Of a DNA stretch of 42,803 nucleotides, positions 35,142 to 42,755 are shown in pieces. This DNA comes from Bdellovibrio sp. ArHS (GTDB taxonomy: Bacteria; Bdellovibrionota; Bdellovibrionia; Bdellovibrionales; Bdellovibrionaceae). Every line of letters starts with the position of its first letter. Positions within the stretch are counted from its first letter, which is position 1. Under the pieces are notes generated by a model. The model did no database searches. It saw only the letters and a list, made by a program, of their open reading frames with translations, and had not been told where the DNA came from. Made by a program: the position numbers and the translations under genes. The stretch lies in NCBI RefSeq assembly GCF_000786105.1, contig NZ_JTEV01000027.1, positions 1 through 42,803 of the forward strand, written 5' to 3'.

Positions 35142-35809
35142 TTGAGTGTCGAGGAATTATCAAAGAATTTGGCACACCTCCGCAGCGGATTCTGCATGAC
35201 CTCAGTTTTTCAATTGCAGATGGCGAGTTTGTCTCGATCTCAGGAAGATCGGGAAGTGGCAAAAGTACGTTATTATATATCATCAGCACGTTGGATTCAG
35301 CGACGCGGGGACAGGTGCTGATTGATGGGCGGGATGTTGCCACTTTAAATGTCGAACAGGTTCATCAATTTCGCAACCTGCACGTCGGTTTCGTGTTTCA
35401 GTTTCACTATTTATTGCCCGAACTGACTGCTTTGGAAAATGTTCTTTTGCCCGCGCGCAATGCCGGGGTCATGTCTGAAAAAAGGACTATGGCCGAATCG
35501 CTGTTGGAAGAGCTGAACGTTATCAAACAAAAGGACAAATTTCCCTCACAGATGTCAGGGGGGGAACAACAGCGCGTGGCCATCGCGCGTGCTTTGATTA
35601 TGCAGCCACGTTATATTTTTGCCGACGAGCCCACGGGAAATTTGGACACGCGCAATGCGGATATTGTGATGCAGATTTTAAAGCGCACTAACAAAGAGCT
35701 GGGAACCACAATTTGTCTGGTCACGCATGATCCTGACTTCGCGGCTATGGCAGAACGCGAGATCTATTTAATTGATGGACGTCTGGCCGATCGAAATCGC
35801 GAAAAATAA
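35138..35809 (+). CDS. LolD-like ABC transporter ATPase
   Basis: A 223-aa ATPase with Walker A GRSGSGKST (36-44), a Q-loop region FQFHYLLPELTALENV that closely resembles LolD, signature SGGEQQR (140-146) and Walker B FADEPTG (Asp163-Glu164). The H-loop His is in VTHDPDF. It should power the permease encoded just upstream. LolD normally works with LolC/E to release lipoproteins without an adaptor, so the upstream HlyD-like gene makes this closer to a MacAB-type system. Given the many lipoprotein genes around it, a role in lipoprotein or envelope-substrate export is reasonable but unproven. Confidence 0.88.
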   Translation: MIECRGIIKEFGTPPQRILHDLSFSIADGEFVSISGRSGSGKSTLLYIISTLDSATRGQVLIDGRDVATLNVEQVHQFRNLHVGFVFQFHYLLPELTALENVLLPARNAGVMSEKRTMAESLLEELNVIKQKDKFPSQMSGGEQQRVAIARALIMQPRYIFADEPTGNLDTRNADIVMQILKRTNKELGTTICLVTHDPDFAAMAEREIYLIDGRLADRNREK

Positions 35810-35813
35810 TCGC

Positions 35814-35830
35814 CCGCAGTTTTTTTGCGG
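35814..35830. terminator. short hairpin between convergent genes
   Basis: ccgca (35814-35818) pairs with tgcgg (35826-35830) around a T-rich loop in the gap between the convergent ATPase and Ig-repeat lipoprotein genes. The stem is only 5 bp, so it is a weak candidate. Confidence 0.3.
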
Positions 35831-38542
35831 TTAAAAACCATAGTAGATCACAATCCGACCCGAGGTGCCTACGGCATTCATGGCGCCTCCCAAGCCCGCG
35901 TTGGAACGATCCGCATCGCCAGAGTTTCCTGGCGTAGAGCCTGAGGCCGCCGTGGTACTTCCGTTTGCAACTCCACCAACATACGAAGAACCACCACCAG
36001 CAGAGAGCATATAGCCACCTCCGCCGCCATAGTATCCGCCGCCACCGCCAGGATAAGCGGTGAGTGAAGACCAGGTCGTAGAATCTCCTCCCACACCCCA
36101 TGTTCCCGGATTTCCTTGTGTGGGGCAGGCGCCAGGGGCGCAGGATTCGCCAAGCCCTCCCGCCGATTGACTTCCACCGGTCGCGGGATACACGTCTGGA
36201 TAAGCGCCGCTCGTGCCGCCGCCGGCACCTCCGCCGCCACCTCCCGGTGACATGATAAGGCCTCCATAACTGCCGCCGCCGCCGCCGCCAGCGACTAAGA
36301 TTCGGTTCGCTAGCGCCGCACCCTGATGACGAACATCCGAAGCTCCTCCGCCTGAACCGCTGTACATTGTTGAATCAAATTTTCCGCCGAGTCCTCCGCC
36401 ATTCCAACCGCGAACACCGGAAGCCGCAGCGCCGCCGACATAGATGCCCAGTTGTCCTCCGGGCTCTAAAGCAAAGTCGCCCGTGGCATAACCGCCCCCA
36501 CCACCGGCAGAGCCTATGGTTCCAAAGGCGCCGAACCAACCGCCGCCGCCGCCAGCACCCCAAGCTTTAATCGTCACTTTTGTACAGCCGGTTGGTTGTG
36601 TAAAAGTTTGCGCGGCCCCCGTGTAAGTAAAGACGATTTTTCCAGGAACACAGTCTGTGATGTTCAGAGTGGAATCGCTGGTATTTCCCAATGCATCTGT
36701 CACCCGCGCGGCGGCAGTTCCTGTTGTCGCGGGCGCCGAATACAGTCCCGACGAAGCATCAATACTTCCACCACCGCTGATGAGCGAAAAAGTATAAGGG
36801 CTGACACCGCCGGAAGCGCTCAAGGTCCTCGTGGTATTGATGTTGACCGTTGCCGTCGACGGAGAAATGGCCAGAGCGGCATTCACCGTCACCGTCACAG
36901 ACGCGGTGTTTGCTAAACTATCGGTGACTTTTAAAACACCACTTCCGCTAGAGCCTGGAGTATAAATTCCGGAACTGGAGTTTACCGACCCAGGGCCCGA
37001 GTCCTTCGAGTAGACATAGGGAGGGACACCGCCGGTCGCGCTGATCGTGGTCGTATTGTTGGCAGCGATGACAGAAAGACTCGCACTCAAAGAAAGAGAG
37101 GCATTGATCGTAACGGCAGCCGTTGCGACATTGCCTGCTGAATCTGCCACTGTGACTGTAGCGACACCACTTGCCGCAGGAGCGGAATAGCTTCCTGTGG
37201 AGGCATTGATGGCGCCATTGTTGACCGTATAGGAATAGGGCGGCACACCGTTGGAGGCGGTAAAAGCAAAAGTGTTGTTCACAGCTAGTATTTTACTGGC
37301 AGGTGTGATTTGCAGGGCGGGATTGATGGTCACTGTGGCTGAACTTGTATTCCCGAGGCTGTCAGTGACAGTCACCAAGGCGGAGCCACTTGTCCCTGGG
37401 GCGATGTATTCTCCTGACAACGCACCGATGCTTCCTGCATTGGCTGAAAATATATAAGGCGAAACACCGCCGGAGGCCGTGAAGGTCGTTTCATTCCCAA
37501 GAGCCAAGGTTTTTGCTGCGGGGCTGATTTGTAAGACCGGGTTGACTGTCACATTCAAGGTGGCTGTATTTCCCAGCGAGTCCGTCACTTGCAAAACTCC
37601 CGTACCACTGGCGCCTGGAGTATAAACTCCTGTGCTCGCATCAATGCTCCCCGGCCCAGAAACTTTTGCGTAGGTATAAGGAGGTGCTCCGCCCTGACCG
37701 GTCACGGTTGTACTATTGTTTTGCGCAATGATCAGAGAGTCTGAGGTCAATGACAGCGCCAGATCAATCGTCACGGTGGCCTGACTGGTGTTTCCCAAAG
37801 AATCGGCCACCACCAAAATGGCTGAACCTGCCGTGGCCGGGGCCTGGTACAGTCCGTCGGTTAAACCAATGCTGCCAAGGCCCGTAAGAACGATATAAGT
37901 ATAAGGGGGAACGCCATCGACTCCTGTAAATGTCTGCGTGGTGAGAGTCCACAACGTATGTGTTGCGGGCGTGATTTTTAGAGCGGGTTGAACGGTGATG
38001 GTATTAATCAAAACATTTCCCACCGCATCGGTTGTTTTGATGATGGCAGCACCCACATATCCATTTGGATTATAAAGACCCGTCTGTGGATCAATAGAGC
38101 CGCCGCCAGAGACGAGAGAGTATGTCAACGGCGCGACACCTCCCGAGGCATCGAAATCAAAAACATTGTTTTCCGCGATGACGGGCGCAGAGACCGCAAA
38201 TGAAAGTGGCGGCTGCACTCTGACTTCAAAGATAATAGAGTGACCGGAACCGTCTTTGATCTCAATTCGCGTAATGCCCGGAGTAGTTGGCGCGGTGAAA
38301 AGGCCTGTTTGTGGATCAATCGTGCCACCACCAGAAACAATGGTGAAAACATAATCGCCCGAGCCGCCCGTGGGACTGAGCTGATGCGTGTCGCCGATGA
38401 TCAGTTCATTTCTTTGGTCTTCCGCGACTTTCAGCGAGTTCTTAAGCCGAGAGCTCATCAAATCCAACTCGACATTTCCACAAGCCGTGAAAATGAAAAG
38501 GCTCAAAATGAGACAAAAGTGAGGCGCACAACGTTCCAACAT
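35831..38542 (-). CDS. lipoprotein with eight Ig-like repeats and Gly-rich C-terminal domain
   Basis: A 903-aa lipoprotein. The signal peptide ends in FTAC (Cys21). Residues about 45-631 hold eight consecutive repeats of 69-75 aa, each with GGV-PYTYS, GSID-TG-Y, a P-x-x-SG turn and VTDSLGNT. This is a bacterial Ig-like fold giving a long stalk. The C-terminal about 270 residues contain GCTKVTIKAWGAGGGGG and many Gly tracts, a glycine-rich domain seen in other secreted proteins of unknown function. It is probably a surface stalk with a Gly-rich head. ATG 38542 has no clear RBS and lies 6 nt after ACCGATAA. It is divergent from the trypsin-like gene. Confidence 0.78.
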   Translation of the reverse strand: MLERCAPHFCLILSLFIFTACGNVELDLMSSRLKNSLKVAEDQRNELIIGDTHQLSPTGGSGDYVFTIVSGGGTIDPQTGLFTAPTTPGITRIEIKDGSGHSIIFEVRVQPPLSFAVSAPVIAENNVFDFDASGGVAPLTYSLVSGGGSIDPQTGLYNPNGYVGAAIIKTTDAVGNVLINTITVQPALKITPATHTLWTLTTQTFTGVDGVPPYTYIVLTGLGSIGLTDGLYQAPATAGSAILVVADSLGNTSQATVTIDLALSLTSDSLIIAQNNSTTVTGQGGAPPYTYAKVSGPGSIDASTGVYTPGASGTGVLQVTDSLGNTATLNVTVNPVLQISPAAKTLALGNETTFTASGGVSPYIFSANAGSIGALSGEYIAPGTSGSALVTVTDSLGNTSSATVTINPALQITPASKILAVNNTFAFTASNGVPPYSYTVNNGAINASTGSYSAPAASGVATVTVADSAGNVATAAVTINASLSLSASLSVIAANNTTTISATGGVPPYVYSKDSGPGSVNSSSGIYTPGSSGSGVLKVTDSLANTASVTVTVNAALAISPSTATVNINTTRTLSASGGVSPYTFSLISGGGSIDASSGLYSAPATTGTAAARVTDALGNTSDSTLNITDCVPGKIVFTYTGAAQTFTQPTGCTKVTIKAWGAGGGGGWFGAFGTIGSAGGGGGYATGDFALEPGGQLGIYVGGAAASGVRGWNGGGLGGKFDSTMYSGSGGGASDVRHQGAALANRILVAGGGGGGSYGGLIMSPGGGGGGAGGGTSGAYPDVYPATGGSQSAGGLGESCAPGACPTQGNPGTWGVGGDSTTWSSLTAYPGGGGGYYGGGGGYMLSAGGGSSYVGGVANGSTTAASGSTPGNSGDADRSNAGLGGAMNAVGTSGRIVIYYGF
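36650..38410 (-). repeat. eight tandem Ig-like coding repeats, ~220 bp period
   Basis: Protein repeats of 75, 74, 74, 75, 73, 73, 74 and 69 residues follow each other without linkers. The conserved core is SGGV-P-YTYS...GSID-TG-Y...TDSLGNT. Repeats 4 and 7 and repeats 3, 5 and 6 look most alike, consistent with expansion by duplication. Confidence 0.85.
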
Positions 38543-38548
38543 GTATTT

Positions 38549-38556
38549 TTATCGGT
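38549..38556 (-). promoter_or_regulatory. ACCGATAA -10-like element next to start codon
   Basis: On the minus strand ACCGATAA ends 6 nt before ATG 38542, matching 7 of 8 bases of the sigma-28 -10. With no visible RBS, the transcript could begin at or very near the ATG. No TAAA was found at a 15-nt spacer. Confidence 0.3.
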
Positions 38557-38733
38557 TCTTGGTGAGCATGCCAAAAGAGTTTGCGAGAAAAATTTGGGAT
38601 AAAGTGTGGGCAATTTGGGGAAACGTCCAGAGCTCTACCAAGGTCTGGTTCTCATACAAACCTTTGTCGGAGTACATGGGATGCTGTGAAAATAACATCC
38701 AGTCGAATACTCATTACGATAGAGGGGAAAGTA

Positions 38734-39516
38734 ATGAAATTTTTAAATCATCTTGTGATGGTGGGTCTTGTTTTTGCGTCTACCGTTTCCGTTGCTAAGC
38801 CAGGAGACCTTCAAGCAAAAATTGTCGGAGGGTCAGAGGCGACTCCCGGTGAGTTTCCGTTTATCGTGTCCTTGCAAGGATCTTCTGGTCATTTCTGTGG
38901 CGGTTCATTGATTCGCAGCAACTGGGTTTTGACAGCAGCTCATTGTGTAAAAGGCGCTTCTGTCAAGAATGTGGTGATTGGACTGCATGATCAGAAAAAC
39001 CTGTCTAAAGCGGAAGTGATCAAACCAAAGCGCATCATCGCGCATCCCCTTTATAACGACAACACGGCGGACTTCGATTTTGCGCTCATCGAACTGCAAA
39101 AAGATTCTTCCTACGAACCCATTGCCATCAATACGTCAGAAATTGAAATTCCTGACGGTGCAAATGGACAAATTGTTGCCACCGTCGCCGGCTGGGGTGC
39201 CACCAGAGAGAACTCTTACAGTCTTCCATCACGCCTGCAAAAAGTGGATGTGCCATTGGTAGCTCACGATCTTTGCAGTAAGAACTATAAAAATACTATC
39301 ACATCTCGGATGTTGTGTGCTGGATATCCCCGTGGTGGGAAAGATTCCTGTCAGGGTGATAGCGGCGGTCCTCTTGTTGCTCGCGGAGGTATGATGGGAC
39401 AGAGTGTTCTTATTGGTGTTGTGAGTTGGGGTGAAGGTTGTGCTCGCGCGAACCTGCCTGGAGTTTACGCCAAAGTAAATGCCGAAACGACTTGGATTGA
39501 GCAAACGGCTCGCTAA
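38734..39516 (+). CDS. secreted trypsin-like serine protease (S1)
   Basis: A 260-aa chymotrypsin-family zymogen. A signal peptide (about 1-21) and short propeptide end at AK before IVGG (Ile30), the activation cleavage site. The catalytic triad is His70 (TAAHC), Asp115 (DFALIEL) and Ser210 (GDSGGP). Asp204, six residues before Ser210, corresponds to trypsin Asp189 and predicts cleavage after Lys/Arg; the activation site itself ends in Lys, so self-activation is possible. Cys pairs match the trypsin disulfide pattern. ATG 38734 has RBS gagggga; in-frame upstream codons from 38581 have no signal peptide at their N-terminus. A strong terminator follows. It could digest prey or extracellular protein. 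Confidence 0.92.
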   Translation: MKFLNHLVMVGLVFASTVSVAKPGDLQAKIVGGSEATPGEFPFIVSLQGSSGHFCGGSLIRSNWVLTAAHCVKGASVKNVVIGLHDQKNLSKAEVIKPKRIIAHPLYNDNTADFDFALIELQKDSSYEPIAINTSEIEIPDGANGQIVATVAGWGATRENSYSLPSRLQKVDVPLVAHDLCSKNYKNTITSRMLCAGYPRGGKDSCQGDSGGPLVARGGMMGQSVLIGVVSWGEGCARANLPGVYAKVNAETTWIEQTAR

Positions 39517-39523
39517 AAAAAAG

Positions 39524-39555
39524 AAAGGGAAAGGTTTGCGCCTTTCCCTTTTTTC
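39524..39555. terminator. strong bidirectional intrinsic terminator
   Basis: aaagggaaagg (39524-39534) pairs perfectly with cctttcccttt (39541-39551) around loop tttgcg, followed by a T-run to 39555 and preceded by an A-rich run. It lies between the convergent protease and heme A synthase genes and can serve both. Confidence 0.9.
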
Positions 39556-40530
39556 TTAGGGCTCCTCCGGCAAAACCCACAAAGCATATAGACACGATAA
39601 AAGCAGACACGCTGCTGTCAACTGATGAAGAATTCCCAAAAACACAGGAACCTTCAGAATCAAAGTCAAAACTCCCAATAAGATCTGCGAATGCAAAAGA
39701 ATATTAAACGTCGACCATTCAGGATGACGAACTGTTTTTTTATAGAAGAACAGAAACCAGAAGTACAGCATGACCGCGAAAGCCACCCAGCGATGAATAA
39801 ACTGGATATAGATGGGGTTGTGATAAAAGGCCCCCCATGACAGCTCGAAGTCCCAAGAGACCTGGGGCAAAAAACCTCCGGACATGTGCGGAAAAGTGTT
39901 TTCCAGAAAGCCCACACGAAAACCGCTGACCAGACAGCCAAGAAACACCTGCAAGGCCAATAACACAAATAAGCCCATCTCTAGGCGATGTCGGGATAAA
40001 ATCTCTGAGCACTTTCGTCGTCGTTTTTCCAGCAGATAAAATAGAGCGACGGACACCGTTGCTAAAGCCAAAAAGAAATGAATCGAGAGCATCAAGGGCT
40101 GCACCCGCGGCAAATCTCTTAGACCCGACTTCACCATGAACCAGCCCACAATGCCCTGAACCAAGACCAAGGCTGCCAATGAAATTATCTTCAAGGATCT
40201 TCTTTTCAGCAAATAGATCAAGCCAAAGCCCGCAAAATAAAGAAATATCACCCGCGCCAGAAGCCGATGAAACCATTCCCAGAAGTAAATCTTTTTGTAG
40301 TCTTTTAACGTGAAGTGTTTGTTGATAATTTGAAATTCAGGCGTGAGCTGATATTTAGCGAATTCCAATTGCCACTGGGTCTCGTGTAAAGGAGGCAGGG
40401 TGCCCATCACGACATTCCACTCCACAATGGAAAGTCCCGAGCGGGTGAGGCGGGTGGTGCCGCCAATAGTGAGGATCAGCAAGATTCCGATGATCCCCCC
40501 GAAAAGCAGGCGTTTTTCCATTCGGTCCAT
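39556..40530 (-). CDS. ctaA: heme A synthase, COX15/CtaA family
   Basis: A 324-aa membrane protein with about eight helices. It converts heme O to heme A for aa3-type oxidases. The N-terminus has GGTTRLTRSGLSIVEW (23-38), PP and FAKYQLTPEFQ, then EWFHRLLAR with Glu85 and His88. Later helices hold His in SIHF, FIHRW and LHQLTA, the expected heme ligands of the COX15 branch. It starts 8 bp after the NorF-like gene stop and is last in a three-gene minus-strand operon. Heme A points to an aa3-type oxidase elsewhere in the genome; its presence beside NorE/NorF-like genes is less usual. Confidence 0.9.
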   Translation of the reverse strand: MDRMEKRLLFGGIIGILLILTIGGTTRLTRSGLSIVEWNVVMGTLPPLHETQWQLEFAKYQLTPEFQIINKHFTLKDYKKIYFWEWFHRLLARVIFLYFAGFGLIYLLKRRSLKIISLAALVLVQGIVGWFMVKSGLRDLPRVQPLMLSIHFFLALATVSVALFYLLEKRRRKCSEILSRHRLEMGLFVLLALQVFLGCLVSGFRVGFLENTFPHMSGGFLPQVSWDFELSWGAFYHNPIYIQFIHRWVAFAVMLYFWFLFFYKKTVRHPEWSTFNILLHSQILLGVLTLILKVPVFLGILHQLTAACLLLSCLYALWVLPEEP

Positions 40531-40538
40531 GACTAAAA

Positions 40539-40751
40539 CTAAGTCCCTTTAAGAAAATAGATAGATGTGAAAAATAGGGCTAACACCAACGACGACGGCA
40601 GAATCCATTCTTTGGCTTTCCGTAAGTCCATAAAGTAAATCAAAATGACCAAGGCTTTGGTAAAACTAAGCACTAAAGCCGCTTGAAAGCTCGAATAAAT
40701 CATCATCAGACTTAGCGAAGAAAACAAAAGAACTAAAGCTAGGTAATTCAT
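40539..40751 (-). CDS. small membrane protein, NorF / COX4_pro-like
   Basis: A 70-aa protein with three predicted helices and the segment TKALVILIYFMDLRKAKEW, as in the prokaryotic cytochrome c oxidase subunit IV/NorF family. ATG 40751 overlaps the NorE-like stop (ATGA) and has ggag 7 nt upstream; in-frame extension to 40793 would lie within the upstream gene. It is probably an assembly or stability partner of the subunit-III-like protein. Short and poorly conserved, so the family call rests partly on context. Confidence 0.65.
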   Translation of the reverse strand: MNYLALVLLFSSLSLMMIYSSFQAALVLSFTKALVILIYFMDLRKAKEWILPSSLVLALFFTSIYFLKGT

Positions 40752-41329
40752 TGTTGGGCTCCGAAATAGAAAACGGGGAAGATCAAAATCCAAGCGAGGT
40801 CACACATATGCCAGAAAAGAACGCCGGATTCGTAGTCTTTGACGGTAAGATCCTCTGATGTGCTTGCAGAGGGAAAAGATCTTACCAGTAAATAAAATAG
40901 AATTCCTACGCCCACCAGGACGTGCACAAAATGAAAACCCATCGTCAGCCAGTAGTACTGCCAGAAGTCGTTCGCGACGAAATCAAACCCCAACGACCAT
41001 TTTTGTGCAAAGTCTTGCCACTTGTGAAAAAGAAAATAGATTCCTAAAAGTGCGGCCAAAAGAAAATGAATTCTTGCGATGGAAATTTTTTGCGCGTGAA
41101 GAAGACGGATGCCCTCGGCGGCGAAAAAACCGGCGACCAGCAAGCTGACCGTCGAGATCACACCGTGGGAGAGGCTGAGAGAAGCCTGACCCTTGATAAA
41201 TTCTTCGCTATTTCTGGTCTGATAAAGAATAAAAGCACCCAGTATTCCCACAAAAACTAAAAGCTCGTTGACTACGATCAGCCACATCAGAACAGAGCCG
41301 GGCAGGCGCTCGGGATTGTATTTTTTCAT
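40748..41329 (-). CDS. heme-copper oxidase subunit III-like protein, NorE-type
   Basis: A 193-aa membrane protein with five predicted helices: LPGSVLMWLIVVNELLVF near the start, NDFWQYYWLTMGFHFVHV in the middle and FWHMCDLAWILIFPVFYF at the end. The last motif and the overall length fit NorE, the subunit-III homologue beside nitric oxide reductase genes, better than standard oxidase subunit III (usually longer with a YWHFVD ending). A caa3-type subunit III remains possible. RBS aaggaag precedes ATG 41329. It is first in the operon with the NorF-like and CtaA genes, and a CRP/FNR-like dyad lies 60 bp upstream. Confidence 0.78.
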   Translation of the reverse strand: MKKYNPERLPGSVLMWLIVVNELLVFVGILGAFILYQTRNSEEFIKGQASLSLSHGVISTVSLLVAGFFAAEGIRLLHAQKISIARIHFLLAALLGIYFLFHKWQDFAQKWSLGFDFVANDFWQYYWLTMGFHFVHVLVGVGILFYLLVRSFPSASTSEDLTVKDYESGVLFWHMCDLAWILIFPVFYFGAQQ

Positions 41330-41379
41330 TCACCACTTCCTTGTCGAAACGGAAATTAGCACAGAGATAGACCCCCTTT

Positions 41380-41397
41380 TTATGAGAAAAATCATAA
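41380..41397. promoter_or_regulatory. perfect CRP/FNR-type dyad TTATGA-N6-TCATAA
   Basis: A perfect 6+6 inverted repeat with spacer gaaaaa and core TGA-N6-TCA. It sits between the divergent NorE-like and hemerythrin-PAS genes. Its centre is about 42 bp before ATG 41431, with TATAG-like sequence near 41422. The half-sites resemble FNR/Dnr-type operators with a variant outer base. Confidence 0.6.
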
Positions 41398-41430
41398 CTG
41401 CTTCTGTCGTGAGAGTTTAATTATAGCGTC

Positions 41431-42393
41431 ATGCAAGACTTAAATGAATTACCCGAATATGCCCAGAAGTTAGATGTAGATCATCCCGTCCGAGTCTATC
41501 TTGACGAAAATAATTATTTGAAAAAAATCTTGTTCGAGCTTTCAGAAGCGGACGCCGAAAAGGACTTTCAAGCCTTCTTCAACATATTTAATCAAGTTGC
41601 GCAGGTGGATATTCGCTATGTGCGCAAAGAAAATCAGTTGTTTCCATTTTTGGAAAAAAAAGGGTGGTTGGGCCCCAGTCATGGAATGTGGAGCTTTCAC
41701 GATCAGATTCGCCAACAGATTCGTGATATTCGAGCGAAGTTGGAAAAGAAAGATTTTAAAGAGTTGCGTCCCGATGTGACGATGTTAATAAGTGAAATGG
41801 CGCGCATGATACAAATTGAAGAAATGCGTCTTTTCCCCATTTCTCTGGACATTCTCGACGCAGAAGATTGGAAACAGGCCGCGCAAGGTGAACAAGAAAT
41901 CGGATGGATGCACAAAAAGATTGCTGTTGCGCCCACGCCGCCCCCCCCGCCGCCCATTTCAAAACCCGTCAACGCCGCGGGCGATTCTTTGCGAATGAAC
42001 GAAGGATATCTAAGTTTGGAACAGATCAACTTGCTTTTGCAAGTGGTTCCCTTGGATCTAACCTATGTCGACGAAAATGACAAAGTTCTTTTCTACAATC
42101 GGGGCGAGGAACGGGTCTTCCCGCGCAGTGCTGGTGTGATCGGTCGCGAAGTGCGTTTCTGTCATCCACCTAAAAGCGTCGGGACGGTTTTAAAGATTTT
42201 AGAAGAGTTTAAAGCCGGTCGCCAAAATACGGCAGAATTTTGGATTAACTATCGGGGCAAAACAATTCACATTCGATATTTCGCAGTCCGCGACGCCGAA
42301 AAGAAATATCGCGGTGTGATTGAGCTGTCCCAGGACATCACGGATATTAAGAATATCCAGGGTGAAAGAAGGCTTTTAGAGTGGGAAGCGTAA
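41431..42393 (+). CDS. hemerythrin-like plus PAS sensor protein (DUF438 type)
   Basis: A 320-aa protein. Residues about 15-145 form a hemerythrin-like bundle with His18 (DHPVRVYL), a Lys-Glu in YVRKENQLFPFLE, His in PSHGMWSFHDQIR and Glu in IEEMRLFP. A Pro-rich linker (PTPPPPPP) leads to a PAS domain (about 200-310) with VPLDLTYVDENDKV, REVRFCHPPKSV and WINYRGK. CHPPKSV is typical of the PAS part of DUF438 proteins. It may sense oxygen, NO or redox through iron. No output domain is attached. No RBS is seen at ATG 41431, which lies about 42 bp from a CRP/FNR-like dyad, suggesting a leaderless transcript. The stop overlaps the next gene. Confidence 0.8.
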   Translation: MQDLNELPEYAQKLDVDHPVRVYLDENNYLKKILFELSEADAEKDFQAFFNIFNQVAQVDIRYVRKENQLFPFLEKKGWLGPSHGMWSFHDQIRQQIRDIRAKLEKKDFKELRPDVTMLISEMARMIQIEEMRLFPISLDILDAEDWKQAAQGEQEIGWMHKKIAVAPTPPPPPPISKPVNAAGDSLRMNEGYLSLEQINLLLQVVPLDLTYVDENDKVLFYNRGEERVFPRSAGVIGREVRFCHPPKSVGTVLKILEEFKAGRQNTAEFWINYRGKTIHIRYFAVRDAEKKYRGVIELSQDITDIKNIQGERRLLEWEA

Positions 42394-42755
42394 AGGAAGA
42401 TAAGATTCCCCTGGTCTATTCCTGTTCGGGCTGCTCGTCGGCGGCCCAGATGGCCAATGCCTTGGCAGTGCGCCTGGATCGTGCGGGCCTGGCTGAAATG
42501 AGCTGTATCGCTGGCGTCGGCGGGGGCGTAAAGCCCTTGGTAAAAAAAGCCGGCTCAACCGAAGACATCATCGTCATCGATGGCTGTCCCTTGAAGTGTT
42601 CCGTTGCTTGTCTAAAGAATCAGAATCTCAAACCCAAAGTGGAAATCGAACTCTCTCAATGGGGTGTTGCTAAAACATATCATCAGGACTTTTCTGAAGA
42701 AGAGATGCAGGCTTCTTATCTGAAAGTTGTCGAGCTTATCAAGCAGTCTTTCTGA
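42381..42755 (+). CDS. putative zinc-binding protein, DGC domain
   Basis: A 124-aa protein matching the DGC-domain family (PF08859-like): YSCSGCSSAAQMANALAVRLDR, then EMSCIAGVGGGV, then DGCPLKCSVACL. The conserved Cys probably bind metal. The start is GTG 42381, overlapping the hemerythrin-PAS stop by 13 bp, with gaagg 8 nt upstream; no internal ATG gives a full domain. The overlap implies a coupled two-gene unit. DGC proteins are often near redox or respiratory genes, but their biochemical role is unknown. The final 48 bp of the window hold no further gene start that I can support. Confidence 0.8.
   Translation: MGSVKEDKIPLVYSCSGCSSAAQMANALAVRLDRAGLAEMSCIAGVGGGVKPLVKKAGSTEDIIVIDGCPLKCSVACLKNQNLKPKVEIELSQWGVAKTYHQDFSEEEMQASYLKVVELIKQSF

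Noticed and set aside
36596-36916. 106-codon plus-strand ORF within the Ig-repeat gene
   Set aside because: Arg/Ser-rich product typical of reading antisense through a Gly-rich or repeat gene.
36650-38410. Regularly spaced repeats as a possible CRISPR-like array
   Set aside because: The repeats are in-frame protein repeats of about 220 bp with no spacers or cas genes.
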